Source: DASUBV01 sp035763085 (GTDB lineage Bacteria; Actinomycetota; Actinomycetes; Streptosporangiales; Streptosporangiaceae). From it: a stretch of 64,000 bases of DNA. Location of the stretch: contig DASUBV010000339.1 of assembly GCA_035763085.1 (NCBI GenBank), positions 1 through 64,000 of the forward strand, written 5' to 3'. This document shows positions 41,670-50,590 of the stretch, piece after piece. Numbering within the stretch: the first letter of the stretch is position 1; every line of letters starts with the position of its first letter. A program made the translations under genes and the position numbers. A model generated the notes under the pieces. That model searched no databases and was not told the DNA's origin. It saw only the letters and a program-made list of their open reading frames with translations.

Positions 41670-43184
41670 ATGTCAGGCGTGGGGCACCTCAAGGCGAGCC
41701 TATATTTCCTAGCAAGAAATTGGGTATTTACTGCGGTCATGACCGCGGGCATTGCCCTGCGCGTCATCACCAGCGTCGGCTTCCCGCCGGCGATCTGGTT
41801 TGCGGGAGACTCGATCGTCTATGTCAACACCGCGCTGACCCACGTCCCGTCGATCTCCCGGCAGTCCGGGTACTCGCTGTTCCTGCTCCTGCTCCAGCCG
41901 CTGCACAGCTTCGCAGTGGTGACGGCTCTGCAGCACGCGATGGGCCTGGCCATGGGCGTCATGATCTTCGCCCTGCTGCGGCGGCACGGCCTGCCGCGCT
42001 GGGGCGCGGCCCTGGCCACGGCGCCGGTCCTGCTCGATGCCTACGAGATCCAGCTCGAGCAGGAAATGCTCCCCGACGTGCTGTTCGCGTTCCTGGTCAT
42101 CGCCGCGGTGACGCTGCTGGGCTGGTGGAAGTCGGAGGACCGGCCGCTGTGGGCGGCGCCGGCGGCCACCGCGATGCTGGGCTACGCCGCGGTGTGCTGG
42201 CCGGTCGGCCTGCCGCTGCTGATCATCGCCGTGGTGGTGCTGATCATCAAGCGGGCCGGCTGGAAGGCCGTGACGGCGGGCGTCCTGGCCGGGGCGGTAC
42301 CGCTGGTCATGTACCTGGGCTGGTATGACCGGGCGCACAATCGCATCGCCTTCAACAACAGCTCCGGCGTGTTCTTGTGGTCGCGCACCATGACGTTCGC
42401 GGACTGCGCGGTCATCAAGCCACCGCCCGCCGAGCGGGTGCTGTGCCCCAACCAGCCGCTCGGGCACCGGATGTCGGCGTCACTCTGGATCTGGAACAAG
42501 CACTCGCCCATCCAGAAAGCGTCCAGCGTCCGGTTCACTCCCGAGATCAACACGCTGGCCGGGAACTTCGCCCGCCGGGCCATCCTGGCCCAGCCGCTGG
42601 ACTATGCCCACGCCGTGGTCGACAGCTTTGCCCTGACGTTCACCTGGGACCGGCCGCCGCACCCCAACAAGGGGCTGAGCCGGCGCTACCAGTTCGGCCT
42701 GGCCTGGCGGAACTGGGATCACGGCACGCCCCGGTCAGTTCAGATCATCCTGGTCCAGCGCGAGTACACCGGCGGCCACCTGGCCGGCACCCACATGGTG
42801 CACCCGTGGTCGACGTTCATGATCGCCTACCAGAAGGTCATGTACCTGCGCGGGACCATGGTCGGCATCTTGCTGCTGCTCGGCCTGGGCGCGGTGGTCC
42901 GGTCCTGGCTGGCCGCCGGGTACCGGCGGCGGCGTGACTTCGGCGGCCCGGCGCTGCTGCCCTTCCTGACCGGACTCGCCATCCTGCTGGTGCCGCCGAT
43001 CACCGCGGATTTCTCGCTGCGGTACGTGGTCCCTGCCATTCCTGCGGTCACGCTGGCGGCCGCCTACCTCTTCCTGCGGGCGCGCCCTGCTGACGAGGCC
43101 CAGCCGCCGAAGGCCGAGGAACTGCCCGACGAGGACGACGACGACAAGCGAATCAGCACCGGCCCGCTGCCGGCCCAGACCTGA
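41670..43184 (+). CDS. Polytopic membrane protein, paralogue of the gene at 38.1 kb (GT-C-like)
   Basis: A 504-aa protein of about 10 helices. It shares with the 38.1-kb protein the early FAGDSIVYVNTALTHVPSISRQSGYSLF layout (FAGDSIVYVNTA; QSGYSLFLLLL), the ALQHAMG segment and a distinctive loop motif: GVFLWSRTMTFADCAVIKPPP then LCP (here about residues 235-265). The long Ala/Pro tail of the paralogue is replaced by a short acidic end (EELPDEDDDDKR). The ATG at 41670 lacks a strong ribosome site. It follows pccB by 51 bases and may be co-transcribed. A glycosyltransferase role is inferred from topology only. Confidence 0.72.
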   Translation: MSGVGHLKASLYFLARNWVFTAVMTAGIALRVITSVGFPPAIWFAGDSIVYVNTALTHVPSISRQSGYSLFLLLLQPLHSFAVVTALQHAMGLAMGVMIFALLRRHGLPRWGAALATAPVLLDAYEIQLEQEMLPDVLFAFLVIAAVTLLGWWKSEDRPLWAAPAATAMLGYAAVCWPVGLPLLIIAVVVLIIKRAGWKAVTAGVLAGAVPLVMYLGWYDRAHNRIAFNNSSGVFLWSRTMTFADCAVIKPPPAERVLCPNQPLGHRMSASLWIWNKHSPIQKASSVRFTPEINTLAGNFARRAILAQPLDYAHAVVDSFALTFTWDRPPHPNKGLSRRYQFGLAWRNWDHGTPRSVQIILVQREYTGGHLAGTHMVHPWSTFMIAYQKVMYLRGTMVGILLLLGLGAVVRSWLAAGYRRRRDFGGPALLPFLTGLAILLVPPITADFSLRYVVPAIPAVTLAAAYLFLRARPADEAQPPKAEELPDEDDDDKRISTGPLPAQT

Positions 43185-43322
43185 GTTCTGGCCAGCGATC
43201 CGGGCAGCCGGGCGCAGGGCGGGGCAGAGCCGGGCGAGTTGGTTACAAACTGAGCGTAGTTGCCGAGTTACCTAGTGATACGGGACCGGCTTCCCGATCG
43301 TGCCACTAGAGTCGTCTCTACT

Positions 43323-44333
43323 ATGACCGAATCCGGTTCGCCGCTGCCGCTGCTGTCCCGCTACGCCATCATGGTCGATGTCGGGTATATCTACGCGTCC
43401 GCGGGAGAGCTGCTGTTCAGCGCCGCGTCCCGGCGCGAATACCGGGTTGATGCCGACAAGCTCATCCAGGCGCTGACCCGGCACGCCGAGGATCAGGTCC
43501 GGGGTGAGCTGCTGCGCATCTACTGGTACGACGCTGCCAGGGACCGGGTGCCGACCATCGACCAGCGGGTCATCGCCCAGATGCCGTGGGTGAAGCTGCG
43601 GCTCGGCAACCTGAACGCGCGCGGCCAGCAGAAGGGCGTGGATGCCCAGATCCGCGCCGACATGGAGGCGCTGGCCCGGCACCGCGCGATCACCGACGCG
43701 ATCCTGGTGGCCGGGGACGAGGACATGGTGCCCGCCGTGGAGGCAGCGCAGGCCTATGGCGTCCGGGTGCACCTGTGGGGCGTGGAGCCGCCCTACGGGA
43801 CCAATCAGGCCGAACGGCTGGTGTGGGAGTCCGACACCGTGGAGGTGCTGGAGCGGGCCTTCGTGGAGCCGTACTTCAGCCAGCCGCTGGAGCCCGCCAG
43901 CGGCCCGGCCGCGGCGGTCCGCCCGGCCGGCCCGGCGGCGACCCCGGCTGCCATGCCTCCGTCGCCGTCACAAGTGTTCGGCGAGCGGCAGTTCCCCCGG
44001 CAGCAGCCGCCCGCCAAGCCCGCGGCACCCATCCCGGCCGCTGTCAGCCACCTGCCTGCGGCCCGCCTGGGCCCGGACCGCGAGCGGGTGGAGGAGGCAG
44101 GCGAGCACGTCGCGCACCGCTGGATACTGACCCGCGGCGACGACAACATCCGCGACCTGCTGCCAGGGCCGATCCTGCCCCCGGTCATCGACAAGGAACT
44201 GCTGGTCGAGGCAGAGAAAGAGCTGGGCCTGTCGCTGCGCGCCTACCAGGAGGCGCGAGAATGGCTGCGCGACGCGTTCTGGGCCCGGGTGCACCGCGAG
44301 TTCGGCATCGGCGTCGGTAAGTCGAGAGGATGA
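43323..44333 (+). CDS. NYN-domain (PIN-like) protein
   Basis: A 336-aa protein. The N-terminal about 180 residues are a NYN/PIN-like RNase fold: YAIMVDVGYIYA (Asp at about residue 19), GVDAQIRADMEALA, and DAILVAGDEDMVPAVEAA supply the acidic metal site. A Pro/Ala-rich linker (about 200-260) leads to a C-terminal helical module (ELLVEAEKELGLSLRAYQEAREWLRDAFW). NYN proteins are mostly RNA-processing nucleases; this one is uncharacterised. The ATG at 43323 lies 10 bases after TAGAGT. Its stop overlaps the start of the carboxylase epsilon gene by four bases (ATGA). Confidence 0.82.
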   Translation: MTESGSPLPLLSRYAIMVDVGYIYASAGELLFSAASRREYRVDADKLIQALTRHAEDQVRGELLRIYWYDAARDRVPTIDQRVIAQMPWVKLRLGNLNARGQQKGVDAQIRADMEALARHRAITDAILVAGDEDMVPAVEAAQAYGVRVHLWGVEPPYGTNQAERLVWESDTVEVLERAFVEPYFSQPLEPASGPAAAVRPAGPAATPAAMPPSPSQVFGERQFPRQQPPAKPAAPIPAAVSHLPAARLGPDRERVEEAGEHVAHRWILTRGDDNIRDLLPGPILPPVIDKELLVEAEKELGLSLRAYQEAREWLRDAFWARVHREFGIGVGKSRG

Positions 44334-44599
44334 CGCCCGTGCCCGACAGCCCGGAACCTGGCACGCCGGCCGGGCCGGCCGAGGTCGCAGCCGGCCAGCC
44401 GGCCCTGCGGATCGTGGCCGGCCAGCCGACCCCCGAGGAGACCGCGGCCGTGGTGGTCGTGTTCAGCGCGCTGGCCAGCCAGCTGCCGCCCGGCTTGCCT
44501 GCTCCGGCCCGGTCGCAGTGGGCAGCCCGGTCGCGGCTGCTGCGCGAGCCCGTCAGCCCCGGCCCTGGCGGCTGGCGCGCCAGCGCCCTCCCCCGCTAG
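44330..44599 (+). CDS. Acyl-CoA carboxylase epsilon subunit
   Basis: An 89-aa protein. LRIVAGQPTPEETAAVVVVFSALA (LRIVAGQPTPEETAAVVVVF, about residues 23-42) is the diagnostic AccE motif of actinobacterial acyl-CoA carboxylases, and SQWAARSRLLR near the end matches the conserved W-x-x-x-x-R-x-R tail. The epsilon subunit stabilises the alpha-beta complex and raises its activity. It overlaps the NYN gene by four bases. In relatives the epsilon gene usually follows the beta-subunit gene directly; here the 41.7-kb membrane protein and the NYN gene lie between. Confidence 0.85.
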   Translation: MTPVPDSPEPGTPAGPAEVAAGQPALRIVAGQPTPEETAAVVVVFSALASQLPPGLPAPARSQWAARSRLLREPVSPGPGGWRASALPR

Positions 44600-44787
44600 C
44601 CCCTCCGGCCTGCCGGCAGCTCCTGCCGCCGCTTAAACACCCCGGTGCTTAGCTTGCCGGGCGGCTGGGTTGAGGCCTCCAGGCGGTGTCCTCGTCGTCG
44701 AGGTGCGGGTTCTGAGGCAGCCACGCCGGATGCCGACGAGCCGGTGAAACCCTCTACCCGAAACCCGGCTGACGCTGGCAGCGGCAG

Positions 44788-44822
44788 ACGGCTGCCGGGG
44801 TCAGGACGGCTGCGGGGTCAGG
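44788..44822. repeat. Short direct tandem duplication
   Basis: ACGGCTGCCGGGGTCAGG (44788-44805) is followed at once by the same sequence missing one C (44806-44822). It lies in the 240-base gap between the epsilon-subunit and peptidase E genes (convergent), with no other clear element there. Confidence 0.6.
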
Positions 44823-44842
44823 CAGCGGAACCGCGGCGCGAG

Positions 44843-45571
44843 CTAGCGAGTGTCGTAGCGCGGCACCGTGCTCAGCAGCTCGCTCACGTCGGTCCCCGGC
44901 GCCATCTCGGTCCCGCCCGGCGCGTCGCGGGTGAACAGCCGGGCAGGGGAGCCGCCGCCCAGGCTGGCCCGCCGGCCGCGGACGGCAAGCCAGGACCCCT
45001 CGCGCAGTCCCAGCACCGGCACGGCGTTGCACTGCAGGAACTCGGCAATCCGCTGAGCCCGCGTCTCGCCCTGGTGGGTGCTGGCCGGATCGGCGTCCAG
45101 GTAGTGCGGATTGACCTGAAACGGGATCAGCCCCAGGGCGTCGAACGAGGCGGGCTGGACGATGGGCATGTCGTTGGTGGTCCGCAGTGTCGGGCAGGCC
45201 ATGTTGGTCCCGGCGCTCGCCCCCAGGTAGGGCAGCCCGGCCCGGACCCGTCCGGGGATCGCCGCTTTCAGGCCGGTGTCCTCCAGAGCCCGCAGCAGCC
45301 GGAAGGAGTTGCCGCCGCCGACGAAGACCGCATCGCAGCCGTCGAGAGCGGTGACCGGGTCGCTGACCTCGTGCGCGCCGGTGACCTGGATCGACAGCGG
45401 CGCCAGGGCATCCGTCATGACCTGGGTGTAGCGGTCATGGTCGAACCCGGCGAACGGCACGAACAGCATCCGCCCGCCAGGCCCGATTAGCTCGGAGATC
45501 ACCCCGCGGGCGTGCTCCAGGAACCCCATCCCGGGGCTGGTGGAATTAGACAGCAGCAGCAAGTCCGGCAT
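44843..45571 (-). CDS. pepE: Dipeptidase E (alpha-aspartyl dipeptidase), S51 family
   Basis: A 242-aa cytosolic serine peptidase that splits dipeptides with N-terminal Asp. The nucleophile is Ser119 in LGASAGTNMA, GGGNSFRLLRALEDTGL carries the conserved oxyanion part, and VNPHYLDAD holds the likely catalytic His. Length is normal for the family. AGGAGAGTC stands right before the ATG. It faces the carboxylase genes and is probably unrelated to them. Confidence 0.93.
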   Translation of the reverse strand: MPDLLLLSNSTSPGMGFLEHARGVISELIGPGGRMLFVPFAGFDHDRYTQVMTDALAPLSIQVTGAHEVSDPVTALDGCDAVFVGGGNSFRLLRALEDTGLKAAIPGRVRAGLPYLGASAGTNMACPTLRTTNDMPIVQPASFDALGLIPFQVNPHYLDADPASTHQGETRAQRIAEFLQCNAVPVLGLREGSWLAVRGRRASLGGGSPARLFTRDAPGGTEMAPGTDVSELLSTVPRYDTR

Positions 45572-45870
45572 GACTCTCCTGGTCGGGCAGGCGCAGCTCC
45601 GCCGGCCAGCCCGGCGGCGCGGTGGTGATGCTATGCCACCTGCGGCCGCCCCGGTGGCGACCGGCCAGCCGCGGGTCCGGGCAGGCGGCTCACTAGACTC
45701 CAGGCAGTGTCCCGCCAGAAGTCCAGAGTGTCCGTCTGGAGAGCCGGCGCGGACCGAGATGACCCGGTTCGGCGCCTGCTCGCGCCTGCGCCGGTCAGCG
45801 CAGCCCGCGGGCTCGGGAAACCCCGCGGCCCACTGGTCGTCCCCCGCGGCCAGCTGAAAGGAGCCAGGCC
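45572..45870. other. Divergent intergenic gap between pepE and accA
   Basis: About 300 bases with no supportable gene. It holds the start regions of both divergent genes; GAAAGGAGCC stands directly before the accA start. No repeat, riboswitch or strong promoter is evident to me. Confidence 0.35.
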
Positions 45871-47652
45871 GTGCGCAAGGTGCTGATCGCCAACCGCGGC
45901 GAGATCGCTGTCCGGATCATCCGCGCTTGCCGCGATTCCGGCCTGGCCAGCGTCGCCGTGTACAGCGAGCAGGACCTCGATGCCCTGCACACCGTGATGG
46001 CCGACGAGGCCTTTGCGCTGGGCGGGGAGACCGCCGCGGCCAGCTACCTGGACATCAGCAAGATCCTCAAGGCGGCGGCCGACTCCGGCGCGGACGCGGT
46101 ACACCCCGGCTATGGCTTCCTGGCCGAGAACGCGGAGTTTGCCCGCGAGGTGATCGCGGCCGGCCTGACCTGGATCGGGCCGCCCCCGGCAGCCATCGAG
46201 GCGCTCGGCGACAAGGTGAGCGCCCGGCACATCGCCCGGTCGGTCGGCGCGCCGCTCGCGCCCGGCACCGACGGTCCCGTGGCCAGCGCTCAGGAGGCCG
46301 CCGCGTTCGCGGCCGAGCACGGCCTGCCGATCGCGATCAAGGCCGCGTTCGGCGGCGGCGGCCGCGGGCTGCGGGTAGCCCGGACGGCCGAGGAGATCGA
46401 GAGCCAGTTTGAGTCGGCGGTCCGGGAGGCAGTGGCCTCCTTCGGCCGCGGCGAGTGCTTCGTGGAGCGCTACCTGGACCGGCCCCGGCACGTGGAGACT
46501 CAGTGCCTGGCGGACACGCACGGCAACGTGGTCATCGTGTCCACCCGCGACTGCTCGCTGCAGCGGCGGCACCAGAAGCTGGTCGAGGAGGCGCCCGCCC
46601 CGTTCCTGTCGGCTGAGCAGGACAAGCTGCTGCGCGAGTCCTCGGCGGCGATCCTGCGCGCGGCCGGCTACACCGGCGCCGGCACCTGCGAGTTCCTGCT
46701 CGGCCAGGACGGCACCGTGTCCTTCCTGGAGGTCAACACCCGGCTCCAGGTCGAGCACCCGGTGACCGAGGAGGTCAGCGGCGTGGACCTGGTGCGGCAG
46801 ATGTTCCGCATCGCCGACGGCGAGGCGCTGGACTTCACCGACCCCGAGCTGCGCGGCCACTCCATCGAGTTCCGGATCAACGCCGAGGACCCCGGCCGCG
46901 GGTTCCTGCCCGCGCCGGGCACCATCACGGCCTGGCGCCCGCCGTCCGGCCCCGGCGTCCGGCTGGATGCCGGGTATGCCGCCGGGATGACCATCCCGCA
47001 GGCGTTCGACTCGCTGATCGCCAAGCTGATCGTCACCGGGGCGACCCGTGACGAGGCGCTGCGGCGAGCCCGCCGGGCGCTGGCCGAGTTCGTGGTCGAG
47101 GGCATGCCCACCGTGATCCCGTTCCATCGCGCGGTCGTGGACGACCCGGCCTTCACGGGCTCATCGCTGCAGGTGCACACCCGGTGGATCGAGACCGAGT
47201 TCGCCGGCGACATCCCGCCGTACTCCGGCCCGGCAGCTGCCGGGCCGGATGAGGAGGCCGGCCGGGAGCGGATCACCGTCGAGGTCGGCGGCAAGCGGCT
47301 GGAGGTCACGATCCCCGGCGGGCTGCGCCCGGGGGGCGGCCTCGCCGGCCCGGCCAGAGCCGGCGGGACCGGCAGCGGCGCGACCAGCCGGGCCCGGCAC
47401 CGCGGTCGCCAGGCCGGCGGGCAGACCTCAGCCGGGGGAAACGCCCTGATCAGCCCGATGCAGGGAACGATCGTGAAGATTGTTGCGACCGACGGCCAGC
47501 AGGTGGCCGCCGGCGACACGATCGTGGTCCTGGAGGCGATGAAAATGGAACAGCCGCTCACCGCGCACATGGCCGGCACGGTCAGCGGCCTGACGGTTCA
47601 GGTCGGGCAGACGGTGTCCGCCGGGGCTGTCATCTGTGAGCTGAGCGAGTAG
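45871..47652 (+). CDS. accA: Acyl-CoA carboxylase alpha subunit (biotin carboxylase + BCCP)
   Basis: A 593-aa fused subunit. The biotin-carboxylase part (1-450) begins VLIANRGEIAVRIIRAC and includes the ATP-grasp loop KAAFGGGGRGLRVA, VETQCLADTHGN and LEVNTRLQVEHPVTEEV. After an Ala/Gly-rich linker (about 475-515) comes the BCCP domain, with the biotinylated lysine Lys558 in EAMKMEQ. The GTG at 45871 follows GAAAGGAGCC. It should carboxylate biotin for PccB and perhaps for the other beta subunit. BirA at 36.9 kb is the expected modifying enzyme. Confidence 0.95.
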   Translation: MRKVLIANRGEIAVRIIRACRDSGLASVAVYSEQDLDALHTVMADEAFALGGETAAASYLDISKILKAAADSGADAVHPGYGFLAENAEFAREVIAAGLTWIGPPPAAIEALGDKVSARHIARSVGAPLAPGTDGPVASAQEAAAFAAEHGLPIAIKAAFGGGGRGLRVARTAEEIESQFESAVREAVASFGRGECFVERYLDRPRHVETQCLADTHGNVVIVSTRDCSLQRRHQKLVEEAPAPFLSAEQDKLLRESSAAILRAAGYTGAGTCEFLLGQDGTVSFLEVNTRLQVEHPVTEEVSGVDLVRQMFRIADGEALDFTDPELRGHSIEFRINAEDPGRGFLPAPGTITAWRPPSGPGVRLDAGYAAGMTIPQAFDSLIAKLIVTGATRDEALRRARRALAEFVVEGMPTVIPFHRAVVDDPAFTGSSLQVHTRWIETEFAGDIPPYSGPAAAGPDEEAGRERITVEVGGKRLEVTIPGGLRPGGGLAGPARAGGTGSGATSRARHRGRQAGGQTSAGGNALISPMQGTIVKIVATDGQQVAAGDTIVVLEAMKMEQPLTAHMAGTVSGLTVQVGQTVSAGAVICELSE

Positions 47653-47690
47653 GCCCGCGAGCCGGCCGGGCCCACCCGACGAGCACCCGG

Positions 47691-47709
47691 AGCCCGGCAC
47701 GGCCGGGCT
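47691..47709 (+). terminator. Hairpin after accA
   Basis: AGCCCGGC (47691-47698), three-base loop and GCCGGGCT (47702-47709) form a perfect 8-bp stem 39 bases after the accA stop and just before the ribosome binding site of the next gene. Likely accA terminator. Confidence 0.55.
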
Positions 47710-47729
47710 CACGACAGCGAGGAGCGATC

Positions 47730-48086
47730 ATGGCCAGGCTGCCCGGCGATCCGGGCGTGTTCCGGTGGCTGCGCTTCGCGGCCGGCTTCCGGCTGCCCGC
47801 TGAGAACCGGGACTGGGTCCGGCACGAACTCACCGACGCGGGCTGGCGTGGCCGCACCGTCCTGCGGCACCTGGCCGTTATCATCCCCGTATGCGCCGCC
47901 CTGGCTGTGGTGGCGGGCGTGCTGCTGCCCGCGCCCGTGTGGCTGATCGTGATGAGCATCGCGCTGATCTTGTGCGGCAGCGTCTTCACCGTCGCGGCCT
48001 ATGCCGACGACCTGCGGGCAACCCGGCTGCGCCAGCACGGCTTCGAGGTCCCCAACGACCCCGATCTGGGCCGCCCTACCCACTGA
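47730..48086 (+). CDS. DUF5313-type small membrane protein
   Basis: A 118-aa protein with RLPAENRDWVRHELTDAGWRGRTVLRHL at residues 21-48 (RLPAENRDWVRHELTD; WRGRTVLRHL) typical of the actinobacterial DUF5313 family, then two transmembrane helices (about 49-68 and 70-90). The end is short and hydrophilic. GAGGAGCG precedes the ATG. The family function is unknown. Confidence 0.8.
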   Translation: MARLPGDPGVFRWLRFAAGFRLPAENRDWVRHELTDAGWRGRTVLRHLAVIIPVCAALAVVAGVLLPAPVWLIVMSIALILCGSVFTVAAYADDLRATRLRQHGFEVPNDPDLGRPTH

Positions 48087-48123
48087 CGGTGCCCGGCCGT
48101 CAGTCCGGGCACCACCACGCACA

Positions 48124-48213
48124 TGCCCTCCCGGCACAGCACCTCCCGGCATGGCACCCCCTGGCACGGCCCTGCCCGGGGTGGCACCTCCTGGCATGGC
48201 CCTGCCCGGCCGC
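48124..48213 (+). repeat. Six tandem 15-bp units
   Basis: Units at 48124, 48139, 48154, 48169, 48184 and 48199 follow the pattern GC(A/C)C(T/C)(C/G)CC(T/C)GGC(A/G)(T/C)G with small changes. In the frame of the following gene they would spell Ala-Pro-Pro-Gly-Met/Thr pentapeptides. They start 38 bases after the DUF5313 stop. Whether they are translated depends on the true start of the next gene. Confidence 0.8.
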
Positions 48214-48243
48214 TCCGTGGCCGGCGGCGGGCCGGGACCGGCC

Positions 48244-49113
48244 ATGACAGGCGGGCGCCGCGCCGCGGCGGCACGGCATGTCGCCGTGGCCTGCTGGCGC
48301 GCGACAGCATCTCTCGCCGACCGGGTCTGGTACACCCGCCCCGGCCTCCTGATGCTCGCCTACATCGCCCTCATCGCCGCCGGCCGCCTGGCCGCCCACA
48401 GCGCCGGGCGCACGTCGAAGGAAGCGGGCCTGGAGGTGGCGGCCGCAGTGCTGCTGTTCTGGTGCTGGCGAGTCGCCCGCGGCGGCCACCTGTCCCGCCT
48501 CCTCCTGCTGTTCAGCACCTGGTACGCGATCGGGTTCTCCGTCGCCCACCTGGCTACCTGGTGGGACATCCAGGACGCCGCCGTGCTGCTGATCAGCGCG
48601 GCTCAGCTAGCCCTGCTGCTCAGCCCGGCTGCTTACCTGGCGACCCGGCAGGACACGGCCAGGGCGTTCCGCAAGACCGGCCAGTGGCTGGTGCCCGTCG
48701 CCAGCGGCAGGCGCCGGGCCCCCTGGACCGAGCCGGCCCGCACGGCCCTGACGCTGCGGCTGCGGCCGCCGGGGTGGCTGCTCCTGACCGCTGCCGCCGC
48801 CGGGCTGCTGATCACGGCAGCGCTGCTGCCCGGCGTCCCCTACGCCGCCCTGCCGCACTGCGTGCCAGGCGCCCCGCCGCCCGGCGGCGCCGCGCTGAAC
48901 CGCTGCGCCGGGTTCTGGCACGGCCTGCCGCTGCCGGTCTGGACTGTCGGCTGGCGCCTGCAGCCGGCGGCCTGGATGGCGCTGGTGCGCGACTGTGTCC
49001 AGTGGCTGACGGTGAGCCTGGCCGCGCTGTACGCGATCTGGCTGGCCGATCATTGCCGGCCGACGTCCCTGCCCGCCGCGGATGCCGAGCCTGCCGCCGT
49101 GCCGGCCGCATGA
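48244..49113 (+). CDS. Polytopic membrane protein of unknown function
   Basis: A protein of about 289 aa with around six hydrophobic helices (residues roughly 25-45, 55-75, 85-105, 110-130, 170-195 and 240-270) and a Cys-containing loop (HCVPGAPPPGG...RCAGFW). No family recognised. The start is uncertain: I chose the ATG at 48244 (MTGGRRAAAARHV); ATGs at 48151 and 48196 in the same frame would add Ala-Pro-Pro-Gly repeats. It follows DUF5313 in the same direction. Confidence 0.65.
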   Translation: MTGGRRAAAARHVAVACWRATASLADRVWYTRPGLLMLAYIALIAAGRLAAHSAGRTSKEAGLEVAAAVLLFWCWRVARGGHLSRLLLLFSTWYAIGFSVAHLATWWDIQDAAVLLISAAQLALLLSPAAYLATRQDTARAFRKTGQWLVPVASGRRRAPWTEPARTALTLRLRPPGWLLLTAAAAGLLITAALLPGVPYAALPHCVPGAPPPGGAALNRCAGFWHGLPLPVWTVGWRLQPAAWMALVRDCVQWLTVSLAALYAIWLADHCRPTSLPAADAEPAAVPAA

Positions 49114-49210
49114 ACCCGGCGTCCGGGCCAGGCCACCCGCCGAGGGCTGCTCGGACTGCGGCTGTTCCTGAGCAGGAGGCAGGAGTACCTGCCCGTGCCG
49201 GGGCCGGCGG

Positions 49211-50590
49211 CTAGCGCCCGGCCGGCCGCATGAGCTTGCGGGCCGCCTCGGTCAGGCTGCCCGACAGCGACGGGTACACCGCGAAGGTGTGCGCCACCTG
49301 ATCGACGGTCAGCATCTGCTCGACGGCCAGTGAGATGCCCAGGATGAGCTCGCTGGCCCGCGGCGCGACCACCACCCCGCCCAGGATGGTGCCGCCACTG
49401 CGGCTGGCGAACAGCTTGACGAAGCCGTCCCGGAAGCCCTGCATCTTGGCCCGCGCGTTGGTGGCCAGCGGCAGCTTGACCACCACGGCCTCGGCCTCCC
49501 CGGACTCGACGGCCTGCTCGGTGATGCCGACCGTGGCGATCTCCGGCTCGGTGAAGATGGTCGCCGCCACATGGCTGAGCCTCAGCGGCTGGACCGCGTC
49601 GCCCAGGGCATGCCACATCGCGATGCGGCCCTGCATAGCGGCCACCGAGGCGAGCATCAGCACGCCGGTGCAGTCCCCGGCCGCGTAGACACCGGGCTGC
49701 GAGGTCCTGGACACCTTGTCCACGCCGATGAAGCCCCGGCTGTCCATGGCGACACCAGCCTGCTGCAGTCCCAGCCCGCTGGTGCTGGGCACCATGCCGA
49801 CCGTCATCAGGCAGTGCGAGCCGCGCACGACCCGGCCGTCCTGCAGGATGACCGACACCCCGGACGCGGTCCGCTTCACCTCCGTGCCGCGGGACCGGCT
49901 GAGCACGGTCATGCCGCGGCGCCGGAATACCTCCTCGACCACCACGGCGGCATCGGCGTCCTCGTGCGGCAGCACGTGCTCGCGGGAGGAGACGAGGGTG
50001 ACCTGTGAGCCGAGCGCCTGGTAGGCGCCGGCGAACTCGGCGCCGGTCACCCCGGAGCCGACCACGATCAGCTCCGGCGGCAGCTCGGGCAGGTCGTACA
50101 GCTGCCGCCAGGTCAGCACCCGCTCCCCGTCGGGCTCGGCTCCGGGCAGGATCCGCGGGTGCGCGCCGGTGGCGATCAGCACGGCGTCCGCGGCGATCTC
50201 CCGGCCGCCGGCGGCGACGGTCCGCGGCCCGGTCAGCCGGGCCCGGCCGACGATGACCTCGACGCCCTCGGCCGCCAGCCGGGCGGCCACGTCGGCGGAC
50301 TGGGCCACGGCCAGGTCGCGGACCCGCGTGTACAGGCGCGGGGCGTCCACGCTGACCCGGCGGGCGTCCACCTGGATGCCCAGCCCGGCCGCCCCCTCCA
50401 GCTCGGTCATCATGCCGGAGGTGGCGATGAGCGTCTTGGACGGCACGCAGTCCGTCAGAACGCACGCTCCGCCCAGGCCGTCGCGCTCCACGATGGTCAC
50501 GGCGGCACCGAGCTGAGCGGCGACCAGGGCGGCCTCATACCCGCCCGGTCCGCCGCCGATGATTACGACCCTGGGCTGCGGTTGGCTCAC
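49211..50590 (-). CDS. lpdA: Flavoprotein disulfide reductase, LpdA-like NAD(P)H-quinone reductase
   Basis: A 459-aa FAD enzyme of the lipoamide dehydrogenase superfamily. FAD binding: IIGGGPGGYEAAL (10-22). NAD(P)H binding: VVGSGVTGAEFAGAY. Second FAD motif: GVYAAGDCTG. The redox pair is kept (Cys43 and Cys48 in GGACVLTDCVPSK), but the C-terminal His-x-x-Pro-Thr motif of true lipoamide dehydrogenases is replaced by FAVYPSLSGSLTE. It thus resembles mycobacterial LpdA, which reduces quinones rather than lipoamide. The GTG at 50590 lies eight bases after GATAAT, so it is probably leaderless. Confidence 0.85.
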   Translation of the reverse strand: MSQPQPRVVIIGGGPGGYEAALVAAQLGAAVTIVERDGLGGACVLTDCVPSKTLIATSGMMTELEGAAGLGIQVDARRVSVDAPRLYTRVRDLAVAQSADVAARLAAEGVEVIVGRARLTGPRTVAAGGREIAADAVLIATGAHPRILPGAEPDGERVLTWRQLYDLPELPPELIVVGSGVTGAEFAGAYQALGSQVTLVSSREHVLPHEDADAAVVVEEVFRRRGMTVLSRSRGTEVKRTASGVSVILQDGRVVRGSHCLMTVGMVPSTSGLGLQQAGVAMDSRGFIGVDKVSRTSQPGVYAAGDCTGVLMLASVAAMQGRIAMWHALGDAVQPLRLSHVAATIFTEPEIATVGITEQAVESGEAEAVVVKLPLATNARAKMQGFRDGFVKLFASRSGGTILGGVVVAPRASELILGISLAVEQMLTVDQVAHTFAVYPSLSGSLTEAARKLMRPAGR

